A stretch of DNA of 64,000 bases from Stenotrophomonas indicatrix (GCA_041545745.1 CP168152.1:3284001-3348000), one strand, 5' to 3'. Positions 1-10,480 are shown, counted from the first letter of the stretch. Numbers and translations are program-made. Notes: generated by a model from the sequence alone, not told the origin.

Positions 1-3000
1 CGCGCGGGTTGACGTCGATGGTCTGGTCGAACTGCTGCTTGCGCAGGTCGGCCTCGCCACGGATGGTGATGTTCGCTGCCGGCCCTTCGATCAGCACCTT
101 GTCGGTACGGGCCATGCCCTCACCGAACAGCACACTGCCCTCGACCTGGTTGAACGCGAAACCCTTGGAGAAGAAGTCGCGGAAGTCGAACATCAGCCGC
201 CGCGGCAGCTGGGTGACGCTGAGCAGGCCCAGCACGCGGCCGGCACCCGGTTCCAGCTCCAGCAGCTGGCCATTGCGGGCATTCACATCAAGCTGGCCCT
301 GCAGGTTGCCCAGCTGGAAGTCCGACGGACCACCGGGCCACGACGCCTGCAGCTGGGCGTGACCGGAGCCGCCACGCAACTGGCCACCGTAATCGAGGTT
401 CTGCAGCAACCCGCCCAGGTCTTCACTGCGCACCTGCGCATCAAGCGCGGTTCGCGAACCGCCACCCTTGCCAAGCCAACGGCCACGGATGTCGATCTCC
501 TGGCTGGGGGCACGGAAGCGCAGTTCTTCTACGCTCAGGCCATTGGCAACCGGCCGCGTGCGCAGCACCGCCTGGCCCAGCACGACCTTGCCGAACTTCA
601 GGTCGGCGATGTCCAGTGCGAACGGCGGCAGATTGGCCGGGTCCATGTCGTCGGCACCGGCCTGCACCCGTGCCGGTGCCGCCGTGGCGCCGGGAAGGGT
701 CGGCAATGATTGCCAGTACACCCGCTCGAGCTGGCCGCTGATGGTGCCGCCCTCGGCGTTGGGTACGTTCAATTTGCCGGCCAGCGAGGGGCCATCCAGG
801 CGCACGTCCAGCGCCTGCGGGCCAGGGTGCAGCTGCAGGCGGGTCTGCTCGAACACACCGCCGATCAGCATCAGCTGGCCGACCTGCACGTCGACCGCGC
901 GCAGCGGCATCGGGTCGCCATCGCCACCAGCGCCACGGGCCAGGCCGATCCATTCCAGCGCGTCCAGGGTCGGGCTGCGGCCATTGATGGTCAACCCGCT
1001 GGGCGGTGGCTCGCGGTCGACACGGTCGCTGCCCAGGGTGACCTGCACGCCGGTCTGGTTGTTGTGGCTGCGCGCGGCCAGTGCCAGACGCTGGCCGAAC
1101 GCCACATCGATGCGGCCGGCGCCCATCGGCAACTGCGCGGCCACGGTGGTCGGCAGCGGCTCGCTGGCCGGCTTTTCCAGCGGTGCCGGCAGGTCCAGGC
1201 GGGTGCCCACCAGGTCCGAGCGCAGACGCAGCTCACTCGGCGGCGCCGGCGCACCCGGTGCCACCTTCGGCAGGTTCACCGCGATGGTCCACGGCGAGGT
1301 GCCATTGATGTAGGGCTTCAGCCACGCCATTTCCGGTGCGCGGTCGATCAGCACGCCCGCGTCGAGCGTGGCTGCCAGTTCCGATTCAAAGGCCAGCCTG
1401 GGGTCACGCACGAAACCACCGGCGCGCAAGCTCAGCCGGCCGTCCTGGCCGAGGTGGCGCACCGCCAGTTCCTCGGCGGCAAAGCCATCATTGCGGTAGC
1501 GGGCCTGCCCGCGCATGTTGTCGAACTCCAGCTGGAAGCGCTTGTCGACCAGCTTCAGCCCAGCCAGGTCCACGGTGCCCTGCAGGTGGCCACCACCCTG
1601 GTCATGATGCAGAGGCTGCAGCAGGTCGAAATGCACGTTGGCCGGGCCGCTTGCCGCGAGGTTGTCCAGGGTGTCGCCGTATCCCTTGTGCAGCGGGCTC
1701 TGCCGCAGCATTGCCAGCAGCTTGCCGGCATCGCCCTGGCTGTCGGCGCGCACATACAGCGGCTGCTGGCCGAAGTCCTGGATGCCGGCTTCGAACTTCT
1801 GTACCGCTACGCCGGCCAGATCGCCGCGGCCCTGCATGTGGAAGCCTGGGCCGATGAAGGCGACATCGGCGTCCACCTGGCTCATCAACGGCCAGTCGTG
1901 CTGGAAGCGGATGTCACCGTTGGTGATGTGGCCGGTGGCCTCGAAGCGGCCGTCATTGTTGTCGAACGGCCAGTCGTCCAGGTCACCGCTGACCAGGCCG
2001 ATGCCGTTGCGCACCTGGCCACCGGCCAAGGCCATGTCCAGCCAGTCGGTGGCGCCCTTGCTCATTTTGGAATGGATCCAGAAACGCTTGGCGGCGGTCA
2101 TCGGCACGTCGTCCAGCTTGGCCGCCAGCTGCATCCACGGCCGGGTGCCATCGCCCTGGAACCAGAGGCCGCCGCGCACATCGGCGGCGTAGTCGGTGCC
2201 TTCCACGCGCATCGCCGGGGTGCCGATGCGCCAGCCACCGGCCTCGTCGCGCCAACCGACAATCTGTCCGGCCAGGTGCAGGTCGTGGCGCACGCCGAAA
2301 CCGGTCGGCCAATCGAACTGCAGCTGGCGTTGCGGTTGCAGCTGCAGGCTGAAGCCATCGGCATCGCCCTCGAAGCGGCCGCCCAGGCCGCGCAGGCCCG
2401 GCGAGTTGCCAACGCTGGCAAAGCCCAGCGACTGCAGTTCGCCCTGTACCGACAACGGGCCATCCTGCTGACCGCGCACCAGCACCTGCGCCACGTCCAG
2501 CTGCGGCTTGGCCAGATACAGCCAACGCCGCAGGCCCGCATCCAGCCGGTCGCTAAGCGCCAGCGCGCGCAAAGCGATACCCGCCTGCACCTCCTCGGCC
2601 TGCACCTGCATCTGTTTGCCCATCCGCAATTGCAGGCCATCCAGCTGCTGCTGACTGCCATCGGCCTGCAGGCGCAGGCGCGGCGCCTGCAGCGCCCAAC
2701 CGTCGGCCGTCCGCTGCCAACGCAGGCGCGCCTGCAGCCGTTGCAATTGAATTTCCGGGCGCGCAACGCCACGCATCGGCGCGCCTTCGATACGCAGATA
2801 GCGCAGGTCCGAATCGGTGGTCAACGCCACCGGCGCGAAATCGCGCAGGGTCAGCCACAGGTTGAGCTCGCCCTTGCCCTCGCGCAGGCGCAGGCCGCCG
2901 GCAGCCAGCAACGGCGACCAGGCGCGGAAATCGATCGGATCGGCACCCAGCCAGGCTTGGCCGTTGCCGCGCTGGCGATCCAGGTCCAGCACCGCCGTCA

Positions 3001-3607
3001 GCGGCAAGGCGTCGGTCTGTGCCCAGGCGCGCACGCCCACCCGCAGGCGGTCGCCATCCACGCGCAGGCGCAGGTCGATACGTGGCAGCGTGGCATCGAC
3101 ACCCAGCGCTGGCGCATGTACGCCCAGGCGGCCGCCAATCACCTGCAGTTCGCCCAGCCGGCGCAACGCATCCAGCGGATCGCCGCCAGCGCTGGACTGT
3201 GGCAGGCCGCGCACCGACCAGCGGCCATCGGCGGCCTGCTGCAGGTCCAGCGCCAGGCCGCGCAGGCGCAGTTCGGTCAGCGAGCGGCCCGGCAACAGGC
3301 CGCTGTACATCGACACCAGCACCTCGGCTTCACCGATGGCCAAGCCCTGGCCCGTGCCGATGCGCAGGCCCTTCAACTGCAGCAATGGACCGCGTCGGGT
3401 CCAGGTGGTGTCCAGGCGTTCAAAGCGCACCGGTTGTCCGGCGCGCGCGCTCAGCCAGGCCGCGATCCTGTCCGGATGGCGCTCAGCCAGCGGCAGCAGC
3501 TGGCTGAGGGTACCGACCAACAGGGCAAGCCCGACCAGGCCGACCGCGCATGCGGTGATGAAATGACGGCGGATCCTTCGCAGTCGCAGGCGCGGCGGCG
3601 CGCTCAT
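1..3607 (-). CDS. yhdP: YhdP family AsmA-like envelope protein (C-terminus cut off by window edge)
   Basis: Long minus-strand frame opening with MSAPPRLRLRRIRRHF, followed by one hydrophobic segment (about residues 15-35) and then a very long beta-rich, repetitive body of more than 1150 residues that runs off the window. This is the architecture of YhdP/DUF3971 proteins: an inner-membrane anchor plus a periplasmic AsmA/VPS13-like hydrophobic groove. The E. coli member helps carry phospholipid to the outer membrane. It lies 30 bp downstream of rng on the same strand, matching the maf-rng-yhdP order of many gammaproteobacteria. The end of the gene (the last residues here read DVNPR) is missing only because of the window. 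The family call is from overall architecture and context; no single catalytic motif exists to confirm it. Confidence 0.88.
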   Translation of the reverse strand, partial: MSAPPRLRLRRIRRHFITACAVGLVGLALLVGTLSQLLPLAERHPDRIAAWLSARAGQPVRFERLDTTWTRRGPLLQLKGLRIGTGQGLAIGEAEVLVSMYSGLLPGRSLTELRLRGLALDLQQAADGRWSVRGLPQSSAGGDPLDALRRLGELQVIGGRLGVHAPALGVDATLPRIDLRLRVDGDRLRVGVRAWAQTDALPLTAVLDLDRQRGNGQAWLGADPIDFRAWSPLLAAGGLRLREGKGELNLWLTLRDFAPVALTTDSDLRYLRIEGAPMRGVARPEIQLQRLQARLRWQRTADGWALQAPRLRLQADGSQQQLDGLQLRMGKQMQVQAEEVQAGIALRALALSDRLDAGLRRWLYLAKPQLDVAQVLVRGQQDGPLSVQGELQSLGFASVGNSPGLRGLGGRFEGDADGFSLQLQPQRQLQFDWPTGFGVRHDLHLAGQIVGWRDEAGGWRIGTPAMRVEGTDYAADVRGGLWFQGDGTRPWMQLAAKLDDVPMTAAKRFWIHSKMSKGATDWLDMALAGGQVRNGIGLVSGDLDDWPFDNNDGRFEATGHITNGDIRFQHDWPLMSQVDADVAFIGPGFHMQGRGDLAGVAVQKFEAGIQDFGQQPLYVRADSQGDAGKLLAMLRQSPLHKGYGDTLDNLAASGPANVHFDLLQPLHHDQGGGHLQGTVDLAGLKLVDKRFQLEFDNMRGQARYRNDGFAAEELAVRHLGQDGRLSLRAGGFVRDPRLAFESELAATLDAGVLIDRAPEMAWLKPYINGTSPWTIAVNLPKVAPGAPAPPSELRLRSDLVGTRLDLPAPLEKPASEPLPTTVAAQLPMGAGRIDVAFGQRLALAARSHNNQTGVQVTLGSDRVDREPPPSGLTINGRSPTLDALEWIGLARGAGGDGDPMPLRAVDVQVGQLMLIGGVFEQTRLQLHPGPQALDVRLDGPSLAGKLNVPNAEGGTISGQLERVYWQSLPTLPGATAAPARVQAGADDMDPANLPPFALDIADLKFGKVVLGQAVLRTRPVANGLSVEELRFRAPSQEIDIRGRWLGKGGGSRTALDAQVRSEDLGGLLQNLDYGGQLRGGSGHAQLQASWPGGPSDFQLGNLQGQLDVNARNGQLLELEPGAGRVLGLLSVTQLPRRLMFDFRDFFSKGFAFNQVEGSVLFGEGMARTDKVLIEGPAANITIRGEADLRKQQFDQTIDVNPR

Positions 3608-3637
3608 CGGCCACCGAAAGCAGACAGTCGGCCTGGA

Positions 3638-5125
3638 TCAGAGCAGAACAACATCGAACTGCTCCTGCAGGTACTGCTCATCCGCCTGGAAGCGGATGCT
3701 CTTGCCAAGGAACTCCTCCAGCTCGGCCACGGCCGTGGATTCCTCATCGGTGATCCGCGCCACCACCTTGCTGGAAGCGATCACCAGCAGGCGCGCGGCA
3801 TCGAACTGACGCACCGCACGGGTGATCTCGCGGAAGATCTCGTAGGTCACCGTTTCGGTGGTCTTGATGGTGCCGCGGCCACTGCACTGCGGGCAGGTTT
3901 CCGACAGCTGGCGTTCCAGGCTTTCCACCGTGCGCTTGCGGGTCATCTCCACCAGCCCCAGCGGCGAGAAGTCGTACACCGTGGTCTTGGCGTGGTCGCG
4001 GGCCAGCGCCTTCTCCAGGGTACGCAGCACCTGGCGGCGATGCTCGGCATCATCCATGTCGATGAAGTCGATGATGATGATGCCGCCCAGGTTGCGCAGG
4101 CGCAGCTGCCTGGCCACCGCCTGCGCGGCCTCCAGGTTGGTGCGGAACACCGTCTCTTCCAGGTTGCGCTGGCCCAGGAACGAGCCGGTATTGACGTCGA
4201 TCGTGGTCATCGCCTCGGTCTGGTCGATCACCAGGTAGCCACCGGACTTCAGCGGCACCTGTTTGTCCAGCGCACGGCCGATCTCGTCCTCGACCCCGAA
4301 CATGTCGAAGATCGGGCGATCGCCGCTGTACAGCTCGATCTTCTCTGCCAGCACCGGCATGTACTTGGCCACGAAGGCCTGCAGCTGGGCGAAGGTCTCC
4401 TTCGAGTCCACCTTCACCTTGTCCACGTCCTTGCGGATCAGGTCGCGCACCGAACGCAGTGGCAGGCTCAGGTCTTCGTAGATGTTGCTGCACGACGCCG
4501 CCTCACGGCCGCGGCGCTCGACCACGTTCCACACACGGGACAGGTAGGCGATGTCTTCGGCGATGGCCTCGGCCGGCTGGCCCTCGGCATTGGTGCGCAC
4601 GATGTAGCCGTAGCCGCCGTGCTGGGCCGACAGTTCGGTCACCAGCGCCTTCAGCCGCGCGCGCTCGCCTTCGTCCTCGATGCGCGCCGACACGCCCACC
4701 ACCTTCGATTGCGGCAGCAGCACCATGTAGCGCGAGGGGATGCTGATCTGGGTGGTCAGGCGTGCGCCCTTGGTCCCGATCGGATCTTTCACCACCTGCA
4801 CCACGATGTCCTGGCCGTCGCGCAGCAGCTCCACGATCGGCACGCTGGACGGCGGCGGCAGGGTCGTATTCTCGGTGTCGGCACTGGCCACCGGTGCCGG
4901 CCGCACCACGTCGTTGGCGTGCAGGAACGCGGCGCGCTCCAGCCCCACTTCGACGAATGCCGCCTGCATGCCCGGCATGACCCGCTGCACCTTGCCCTTG
5001 TAGATGTTGCCGACCACACCCCGGCGCCAACCGCGCTCGATGTGCAGTTCCTGCAGCATGCCGTTCTCGATCACCGCGACCCGGGTTTCGCGCGGGGTCA
5101 CATTGACCAGGATTTCCTCAGACAT
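3638..5125 (-). CDS. rng: Ribonuclease G
   Basis: A 495-residue protein starting [20 protein letters not shown], close to the 489 residues of E. coli RNase G. An N-terminal S1-type RNA-binding region contains [21 protein letters not shown], followed by the RNase H-like catalytic part with the metal-site Asp residues in TTIDVNTG and [10 protein letters not shown]. The Zn-link CPQC, where family dimers coordinate zinc, lies near the C-terminal third. It matures 16S rRNA 5' ends and takes part in mRNA decay. A longer upstream frame exists, but this start gives the family N-terminus and overlaps the maf stop by 8 nt, which implies translational coupling to maf. Confidence 0.97.
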   Translation of the reverse strand: MSEEILVNVTPRETRVAVIENGMLQELHIERGWRRGVVGNIYKGKVQRVMPGMQAAFVEVGLERAAFLHANDVVRPAPVASADTENTTLPPPSSVPIVELLRDGQDIVVQVVKDPIGTKGARLTTQISIPSRYMVLLPQSKVVGVSARIEDEGERARLKALVTELSAQHGGYGYIVRTNAEGQPAEAIAEDIAYLSRVWNVVERRGREAASCSNIYEDLSLPLRSVRDLIRKDVDKVKVDSKETFAQLQAFVAKYMPVLAEKIELYSGDRPIFDMFGVEDEIGRALDKQVPLKSGGYLVIDQTEAMTTIDVNTGSFLGQRNLEETVFRTNLEAAQAVARQLRLRNLGGIIIIDFIDMDDAEHRRQVLRTLEKALARDHAKTTVYDFSPLGLVEMTRKRTVESLERQLSETCPQCSGRGTIKTTETVTYEIFREITRAVRQFDAARLLVIASSKVVARITDEESTAVAELEEFLGKSIRFQADEQYLQEQFDVVLL

Positions 5126-5726
5126 CGGCAGCCTCCCTGGCGGCATCAGCAGTTGGGGCCAGCACGCCGCAGCGTGCCAGCAGACGATCGGTATGCAGCA
5201 ACGGCAGCCCCATGACACCGGAGTAGCTGCCGGAAAGGTGTTCGATCCAGCGCTCGGCGCCGCCCTGGATGGCATAGGCACCGGCCTTGTCCAGCGGCTC
5301 GCCGGTGGCGACGTAGGCGGCAATGTCGGCCGCATCGATCGCGGCGAAGGTGACCTCGGAAACGACCAGCTCGCTGTCCAGCCCCTGCGCGTCCACCACC
5401 ACCACGGCGGTCATCACCTGATGGGTGCGCCCGGCCAGCCGCGCCAGCATCGCCCGCGCGTCGGCGGCGTCGGCCGGCTTGCCGAACACGTCGCCATCGA
5501 GCACCACTTCGGTATCCGAGCCCAGCACCCGCGCCTGCGGGTCATCGGCCAGCACCCGTGCCAGGCCGGCGCGCGCCTTGTCGGCGGCGACCCGGCAGAC
5601 ATAGTCCTGGGCACTTTCGGAAGCCGCGCGCTGCTCGACGACCTCCAGGTCCAAGGCCTGGAAAGGGCGTCCGAGTCGGGCCAGCAGTTGGTTGCGTCGG
5701 GGGGAGCGGGAAGCAAGATAGAGCAT
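5118..5726 (-). CDS. maf: Maf/YhdE-type nucleoside triphosphate pyrophosphatase
   Basis: A 202-residue protein beginning [19 protein letters not shown]. The SxSPRR motif is the hallmark of Maf proteins, which hydrolyse dTTP/UTP or modified nucleotides to the monophosphate (house-cleaning). [12 protein letters not shown] and [20 protein letters not shown] carry the conserved substrate-contact Asp and Lys. The C-terminus [22 protein letters not shown] is also typical. The start was chosen because the family motif begins immediately after it; upstream in-frame codons would add about 21 unconserved residues. It is first in a maf-rng-yhdP unit, and its promoter must lie in the 130-bp gap shared with the divergent SIMPL gene. 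Confidence 0.95.
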   Translation of the reverse strand: MLYLASRSPRRNQLLARLGRPFQALDLEVVEQRAASESAQDYVCRVAADKARAGLARVLADDPQARVLGSDTEVVLDGDVFGKPADAADARAMLARLAGRTHQVMTAVVVVDAQGLDSELVVSEVTFAAIDAADIAAYVATGEPLDKAGAYAIQGGAERWIEHLSGSYSGVMGLPLLHTDRLLARCGVLAPTADAAREAADV

Positions 5727-5856
5727 CGACACAGCATAACCTGACGCCGGTACCTGAATCGTCGGACAATCCTTCCCCGGCGCCTGCAACCCCGAACGGA
5801 CTCACAGCGCGTTCATCGCTACGACACCACCCTCACCGCCACAACAAGGAGATCCC

Positions 5857-6594
5857 ATGCGCCGCACCGCCACCCCGCTGCTGCTTGCCCTGTCCCTCGC
5901 TCTTGGAGCTTCGATGACCGCTCATGCCGACCCGTCGTCGCCGTCGATCGCCGCCCCGGCCGAAGGCACGCTGCTGAACATCTCGGCCAACGCCGAAGCC
6001 ACCCGCGTGCCGGACGTGGCCACCCTGTCGGCCGGCGTGGTCACCCAGGCCGCCGACGGCAACAGCGCCATGCGCCAGAACGCCCAGCAGATGGACAAGG
6101 TACTGGCCGCGATCAAAGCCGCCGGCATCGCCGAGCGCGACGTGCAGACCAGCGGCGTCAGCCTCAACCCGCAGTACCGTTATGCCGACAACGAAGCACC
6201 GAAGATCACCGGCTACCAGGCCAGCAACACCGTCAGCCTGAAGGTCCGCGACATCGCCAAGCTCGGCAAGGTGCTGGACGCGCTGGCCGCGCAGGGGGCC
6301 AACCAGATCAACGGCCCGCAGTTCGAGATCGACCAGCCCGAACCGGTCTATGACGAAGCCCGCCTGGCGGCACTGAAGAAGGCCCAGGCCCGCGCCCAGA
6401 CCTATGCGAAGTCGCTTGGCCTGCAGGTGCGCCGCATTGTCAGCATCTCCGAGAACGCCGGTGGCGGTTTCCGCCCGATGCCGATGATGCGTGCGCAGGC
6501 CGCCGGCATGGCCATGGACAAGGCCACCCCGGTCGCCCCGGGTGAGTCGACCGTCTCGGTGAATCTGGACGTGGTGTTCGAACTGGGCCGCTGA
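5857..6594 (+). CDS. Periplasmic SIMPL-domain (DUF541, YggE-like) protein
   Basis: A 245-residue protein, almost the length of E. coli YggE (246). A Sec signal peptide (MRRTATPLLLALSLALG...AHA, cleaved near residue 25) is followed by one SIMPL/DUF541 domain: LNISANAEATRVPDVATLSAGV, then ALKKAQARAQTYAKSLGLQV, then VSVNLDVVFELGR at the end. YggE proteins oligomerise in the periplasm and have been linked to oxidative-stress tolerance, but the molecular role is unsettled. A clear ribosome site (AAGGAGAT) sits 5 nt before the ATG, and a hairpin plus T-run ends the unit, so it looks monocistronic. Confidence 0.92.
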   Translation: MRRTATPLLLALSLALGASMTAHADPSSPSIAAPAEGTLLNISANAEATRVPDVATLSAGVVTQAADGNSAMRQNAQQMDKVLAAIKAAGIAERDVQTSGVSLNPQYRYADNEAPKITGYQASNTVSLKVRDIAKLGKVLDALAAQGANQINGPQFEIDQPEPVYDEARLAALKKAQARAQTYAKSLGLQVRRIVSISENAGGGFRPMPMMRAQAAGMAMDKATPVAPGESTVSVNLDVVFELGR

Positions 6595-6614
6595 GGCCCC
6601 TTCAGTTCAACCTG

Positions 6615-6643
6615 ACGGCGCCCTGCGGGGCGCCGTTTTCGTT
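6615..6643 (+). terminator. Rho-independent terminator after the SIMPL gene
   Basis: A perfect 9-bp GC-rich stem (6615-6623 with 6628-6636, loop TGCG) is followed by TTTTCGTTT. It lies about 20 bp after the stop codon. Confidence 0.85.
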
Positions 6644-6814
6644 TCCGTCGTCGCCGTGCCCGCCTCGTTAGATGAAGGCCAGCTCAACGCTGCCGCCCCT
6701 GCCTCTAGGCAGTGGTGGAGGCGGCGCGCTAATGATTGACTGCCAGCCGCGTGCGGCAACCCCGATGGCGGCCCTGGTGCGTTGAGGACTTCGACACTGG
6801 CATGGAGGTGGACC

Positions 6815-7471
6815 ATGGTTCGTACGTATCCCGTAGTACCCCTGCACTTCGATCCCGCCCGCGTTGCCGCCTGGAGTGCGGCCATCGCCCTGCATCTGCT
6901 TGCGTTCCTGATGTTGCTGATTCCGGCGACCTACCAGGCCGTCACCGCACTTCCTCGCGACCAGACCACGATCAGGTTCATTCCCAAGGAAGAGCCAAAG
7001 CCGCCGGAGACCGCCCCCCTGCCGCCCAAGCCTGAAAAGGTGGAGGTGGTGCAGAAGCAGCAGGCCGTTCCGGTCCCGCCAACACTGCCAGCGCCCACCG
7101 CGACCGTCGAAGAGGCCCAGGGCATCATCCTGCCGGCCGCCGAGCCGACAGCGGTGCAGGCGGCGGCGCCGATCGCCCCGTCCACGCCACTGGCCGGCGC
7201 CCAGCTGCAGTACCGCAGCAACCCGCCGCCAAGCTACCCGATCCAGGCGCTGCGCAACCACGAGCAGGGCACGGTGCTGCTGCGGGTGGAAGTGGACCCC
7301 AGTGGCCAGCCGGTGAATGTCAGCATCGAACGCAGCAGCGGCTCGCGCAGCCTGGACCAGGCCGCTCGGCAGCAGGTGCTGCGCCACTGGCGTTTCGTGC
7401 CGGCCGAGCGTGATGGCGTGGCCGTTCCGGCCATCGGCATGGTGCCCGTGCAGTTCTCCCTGCCCGACTGA
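6815..7471 (+). CDS. tonB: TonB-family energy transducer
   Basis: A 218-residue protein: short cytoplasmic N-terminus, one transmembrane segment (about residues 16-37, AAWSAAIALHLLAFLMLLIP), a Pro/Lys/Glu-rich periplasmic linker (KEEPKPPETAPLPPKPEK), and a C-terminal TonB domain with NPPPSYPIQALRNHEQGTV, VSIERSSGSRSLDQAA and HWRFVPA. It would couple the proton-motive force, through ExbBD, to outer-membrane receptors. No exbBD genes are adjacent, but a TonB-dependent receptor follows 216 bp downstream. The ATG at 6815 is preceded by TGGAGGTGG, which favours it over an in-frame ATG at 6782. Confidence 0.93.
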   Translation: MVRTYPVVPLHFDPARVAAWSAAIALHLLAFLMLLIPATYQAVTALPRDQTTIRFIPKEEPKPPETAPLPPKPEKVEVVQKQQAVPVPPTLPAPTATVEEAQGIILPAAEPTAVQAAAPIAPSTPLAGAQLQYRSNPPPSYPIQALRNHEQGTVLLRVEVDPSGQPVNVSIERSSGSRSLDQAARQQVLRHWRFVPAERDGVAVPAIGMVPVQFSLPD

Positions 7472-7476
7472 GTCAG

Positions 7477-7505
7477 AGGCCGGCCCGGCAGCACGCCGGG
7501 CCGGC
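7477..7505. other. Strong GC-rich hairpin downstream of tonB
   Basis: GGCCGGCCCGGC and GCCGGGCCGGCC form a 12-bp stem with a 5-nt loop, ending a few bases after the tonB stop. There is no T-run, so it may act as an mRNA-stabilising or Rho-assisted end rather than a classic terminator. Confidence 0.5.
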
Positions 7506-7549
7506 CACAACGGTGAATGGGCCGCAACAGGGCCAATCTGCCCGATTAT

Positions 7550-7577
7550 TTGAACTTCGTTGGAAAACCGTTACGAA
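7550..7577 (+). promoter_or_regulatory. Candidate sigma-70 promoter for the TonB-dependent receptor
   Basis: TTGAAC (7550-7555), a 16-bp spacer, then TACGAA (7572-7577) in an unusually AT-rich stretch about 110 bp before the receptor start. It is a pattern match only. The long leader left downstream shows no obvious Fur-like palindrome. Confidence 0.3.
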
Positions 7578-7687
7578 TTTAGTAAAACTTCACACCTCCG
7601 TCACCTGCCGGAAACCTAGATTGACGCGTCCCGGGACACACCGGAGACAGCCCTCAATGCTCGAGTTTTCCAGTCAGGAGAGAAGCT

Positions 7688-10480
7688 GTGAAACACCCGA
7701 TCCAACGGCCCGCCAGCCGCCGCCGCAACCACCTGGCAACGTCCATCACCCATATCCTCACCGGCGGTGCCCTGCTGCTCGCCGGCGCCGTGGCTTCCTC
7801 CTCTGCATTCGCGCAGGAACAGGCCACCAACCTTGACCGGATCACGGTCACCGGTTCGAACATCCCGCGCACCAACACCGAGACACCGTCGCCGGTGCAG
7901 GTGGTGACCCGCCAGGAAATCGATCGCACCGGCAAGACCTCGCTGGCCGAGTATCTGCAGACCATCACCGCTGACGGTGCGGGCTCCATTCCCAAGACCT
8001 TCGGCAACGGCTTCGCCGGTGGCGGCGCCGGCATTTCGCTGCGCGGCCTCGGTGCCGGCTCGACGCTGGTGCTGTTGAACGGCCGTCGCATGGCCACCTA
8101 CGGCCTGGCCGATGATGGCCAGAAGGTGTTCACCGACCTCAGCACCATTCCGCTCGACGCTGTCGAACGCGTGGAAGTGCTGAAGGACGGCGCCTCGGCG
8201 ATCTATGGCTCCGACGCCATCGCCGGCGTGGTCAACATCATCCTGCGCAGTGACTTCCAGGGTGTGATCCTGCGTGGTTCCTACGGCTTGTCCGGCGACA
8301 GCGATGGCGACGCCAAGAAGGCCACCCTGACCGCCGGTACCGGCGATCTGGCCAGCGATGGCTGGAACGCGTTCTTCAGCCTGGACGTCGGCAAGACCGA
8401 CGCCATCAAGATCAGCGACCGCAAGAACCGCAAGTGGATCGGCACCGGCGACACCCGTCAGTGGGGCTATGACAAGACCGCGCAGTTCCTGGGCGGCGCG
8501 TACACCCGTGGCGGCACCTCGGGCGGTTCCGGGCCGAACGGCTCCTACCTGGATGCCACCGGCCACCTGGTGCCCCTGCCCGGCTGCGCGGGCCTGACCA
8601 CCATCGGTGGCCAGACCCCGGCCAGCATCGCCGCCGACGGCTGCCTGTTCGATCCGGCGCAGCAGTACCGCGACCTGATTCCCGAAGAGAAGTACGTCAA
8701 CGTGTTCGGTCGCGCCAGCTTCGCCTTCGGTGAAGGCGGCGAGGTCTACACCGAGATCGGCTACTCCAAGAAGCAGACGATCTTCAGCAATACCCCGTCC
8801 GGTGTCTCCGGCGGCTGGGGTTACCCGGGCGGCCCGGTCAATGCCAACAGCGGCTCGGGCGCCACCACGCTCGGGGCCACCCATCCGGACAACCCGACCG
8901 GTGCGCCGGTGCGCCTGCGCTACTCGGCGTGGGACGTCGGCCCGCGCGTCACCGACAACACCAACGAGTTCAACCGCTTCCTGGTTGGCGTGAAAGGCAA
9001 CTGGGGTGACTGGAGCTACGACACCGCCTACCTGCATTCGGGCACCGACCTGACCAACAAGCGCACCGGTTTCCTCAACTACGACAACGTGCGTTGTGCG
9101 CTGGCCAACCCGAACTGCGCCGGCGGTGTGTGGCGCATTGGCGACAACGCCGGCGAGAACTCGCAGGCACTGTACGACTTCATCTCGCCGATGATCAGCG
9201 CGCGCGCCAAGTCCAGCCTGGACATGTTCGACTTCACCATGTCGCGCAGCCTGATGGACATGAAGGGCGGCCCGCTGGGCCTGGCGTTCGGCACCGAGTG
9301 GCGCAAGACCAGCAACAGCCTGACCCCGCAGACCTTCACCGACACCGGCGACATCATTGGCCTGGGCTACTCGGCCTACGACGGCACCCAGAACGTCTAC
9401 GCCGGTTATGTCGAACTGTCCGCGCCGGTGCTGGAGCAGTTGGAGCTGTCCGCTGCGATGCGCTATGACAAGTACGAGAGCGGTGAGGGCAAGGCCACGC
9501 CGAAGCTGGGCGTGAAGTGGACCCCGGCCGACTGGATCGCCCTGCGCGCCAGCTACGCCGAAGGTTTCCGCGCACCGAACCCGGCCGAGAACGGTGACGG
9601 TGGCCTCGCCGCCTTCTCCACTGCCGTCGACCCGATTCGTTGCCAGATCAGCGGCAACAACGCAGCAGAGTGCGGCGCCAACTCGGTGGCGATCATCACC
9701 AAGCCGAACAAGCTGCTGAAGCCGGAAGAGTCCAAGAGCTACTCGGTCGGCATCGTGCTGCAGCCAACCTCGTCCACCTCGATGACCGTCGATGCCTGGC
9801 AGATCAAGCGCACCAATGAAATCGTGCAGGGCAGCACCTCGGCGGCGATCCTCGCCGGCAACGTCCTGCGCGACAGCAACGATCTCAATGGCGTGGCCAA
9901 CAGCGGCACCATCCTGGCGGTCAACACGGCCTACGTGAATGCCAGCTCCTCGCGCGTCCGTGGTATCGATACCGACATCCGCCAGACCTTCGACATCGGC
10001 CCGGGCCAGCTGGAGCTGGACCTGCAGTGGAGCCATATCCTGAAGTTCGAGCGAACCGAAGGCGGCGACACGGTTGACTACGTGGGTACCCACGGCAACT
10101 GCGACGTCACCAACTGCATCGGCACGCCGAAGGACAAGGTCAACTTCGGCACCACCTGGAAGCAGGGGCCGTGGAGCGTCAGCGCCGTTGCCAACTACAT
10201 CAGCAAGATGGACAACATCGACAAGCGTGGCGGCGATTACCTGGCCTTCTACGCCGATGGTGAGCCGGTGAAGAAGATTTCTTCGTTCACCACGATGGAC
10301 CTGTCCGGTCGCTGGAGCATCAACGATTCGTTCGAACTCAACGCCTCGGTGGCGAACGTGTTCGATCGCATCGCCCCGCTCGACCCGACCACCTACGGCG
10401 GCGTGAACTACAACCCGATGCACTTCTCCGGTGCGCTGGGTCGCTACTTCACCGTCGGTTTCAAGTACACCTTCAAGTAA
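7688..10480 (+). CDS. TonB-dependent outer-membrane receptor
   Basis: A 930-residue protein. A long signal peptide ends in SSAFAQEQ, and a TonB-box-like LDRITVTGSNIPR is followed by the plug domain (QVVTRQEIDRTGKTSLAEYLQ, LNGRRMATYG, VERVEVLKDGASAIYGSDAIAGVVNIIL). A 22-strand-type barrel with many aromatic/aliphatic alternations ends GRYFTVGFKYTFK. It imports a ligand across the outer membrane using TonB energy. Nothing in the sequence fixes the ligand: there is no siderophore biosynthesis or CAZyme cluster nearby, and the plug resembles the large Xanthomonadaceae group whose ligands are mostly unknown. A tonB gene lies directly upstream and a strong terminator directly downstream. Confidence 0.95.
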   Translation: MKHPIQRPASRRRNHLATSITHILTGGALLLAGAVASSSAFAQEQATNLDRITVTGSNIPRTNTETPSPVQVVTRQEIDRTGKTSLAEYLQTITADGAGSIPKTFGNGFAGGGAGISLRGLGAGSTLVLLNGRRMATYGLADDGQKVFTDLSTIPLDAVERVEVLKDGASAIYGSDAIAGVVNIILRSDFQGVILRGSYGLSGDSDGDAKKATLTAGTGDLASDGWNAFFSLDVGKTDAIKISDRKNRKWIGTGDTRQWGYDKTAQFLGGAYTRGGTSGGSGPNGSYLDATGHLVPLPGCAGLTTIGGQTPASIAADGCLFDPAQQYRDLIPEEKYVNVFGRASFAFGEGGEVYTEIGYSKKQTIFSNTPSGVSGGWGYPGGPVNANSGSGATTLGATHPDNPTGAPVRLRYSAWDVGPRVTDNTNEFNRFLVGVKGNWGDWSYDTAYLHSGTDLTNKRTGFLNYDNVRCALANPNCAGGVWRIGDNAGENSQALYDFISPMISARAKSSLDMFDFTMSRSLMDMKGGPLGLAFGTEWRKTSNSLTPQTFTDTGDIIGLGYSAYDGTQNVYAGYVELSAPVLEQLELSAAMRYDKYESGEGKATPKLGVKWTPADWIALRASYAEGFRAPNPAENGDGGLAAFSTAVDPIRCQISGNNAAECGANSVAIITKPNKLLKPEESKSYSVGIVLQPTSSTSMTVDAWQIKRTNEIVQGSTSAAILAGNVLRDSNDLNGVANSGTILAVNTAYVNASSSRVRGIDTDIRQTFDIGPGQLELDLQWSHILKFERTEGGDTVDYVGTHGNCDVTNCIGTPKDKVNFGTTWKQGPWSVSAVANYISKMDNIDKRGGDYLAFYADGEPVKKISSFTTMDLSGRWSINDSFELNASVANVFDRIAPLDPTTYGGVNYNPMHFSGALGRYFTVGFKYTFK

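Noticed and set aside
710..5215. 1501-codon plus-strand open frame opposite yhdP and rng
   Set aside because: Shadow frame: the same DNA encodes conserved RNase G and YhdP on the minus strand; the antisense product is His/Gln/Ala-rich with no domain.
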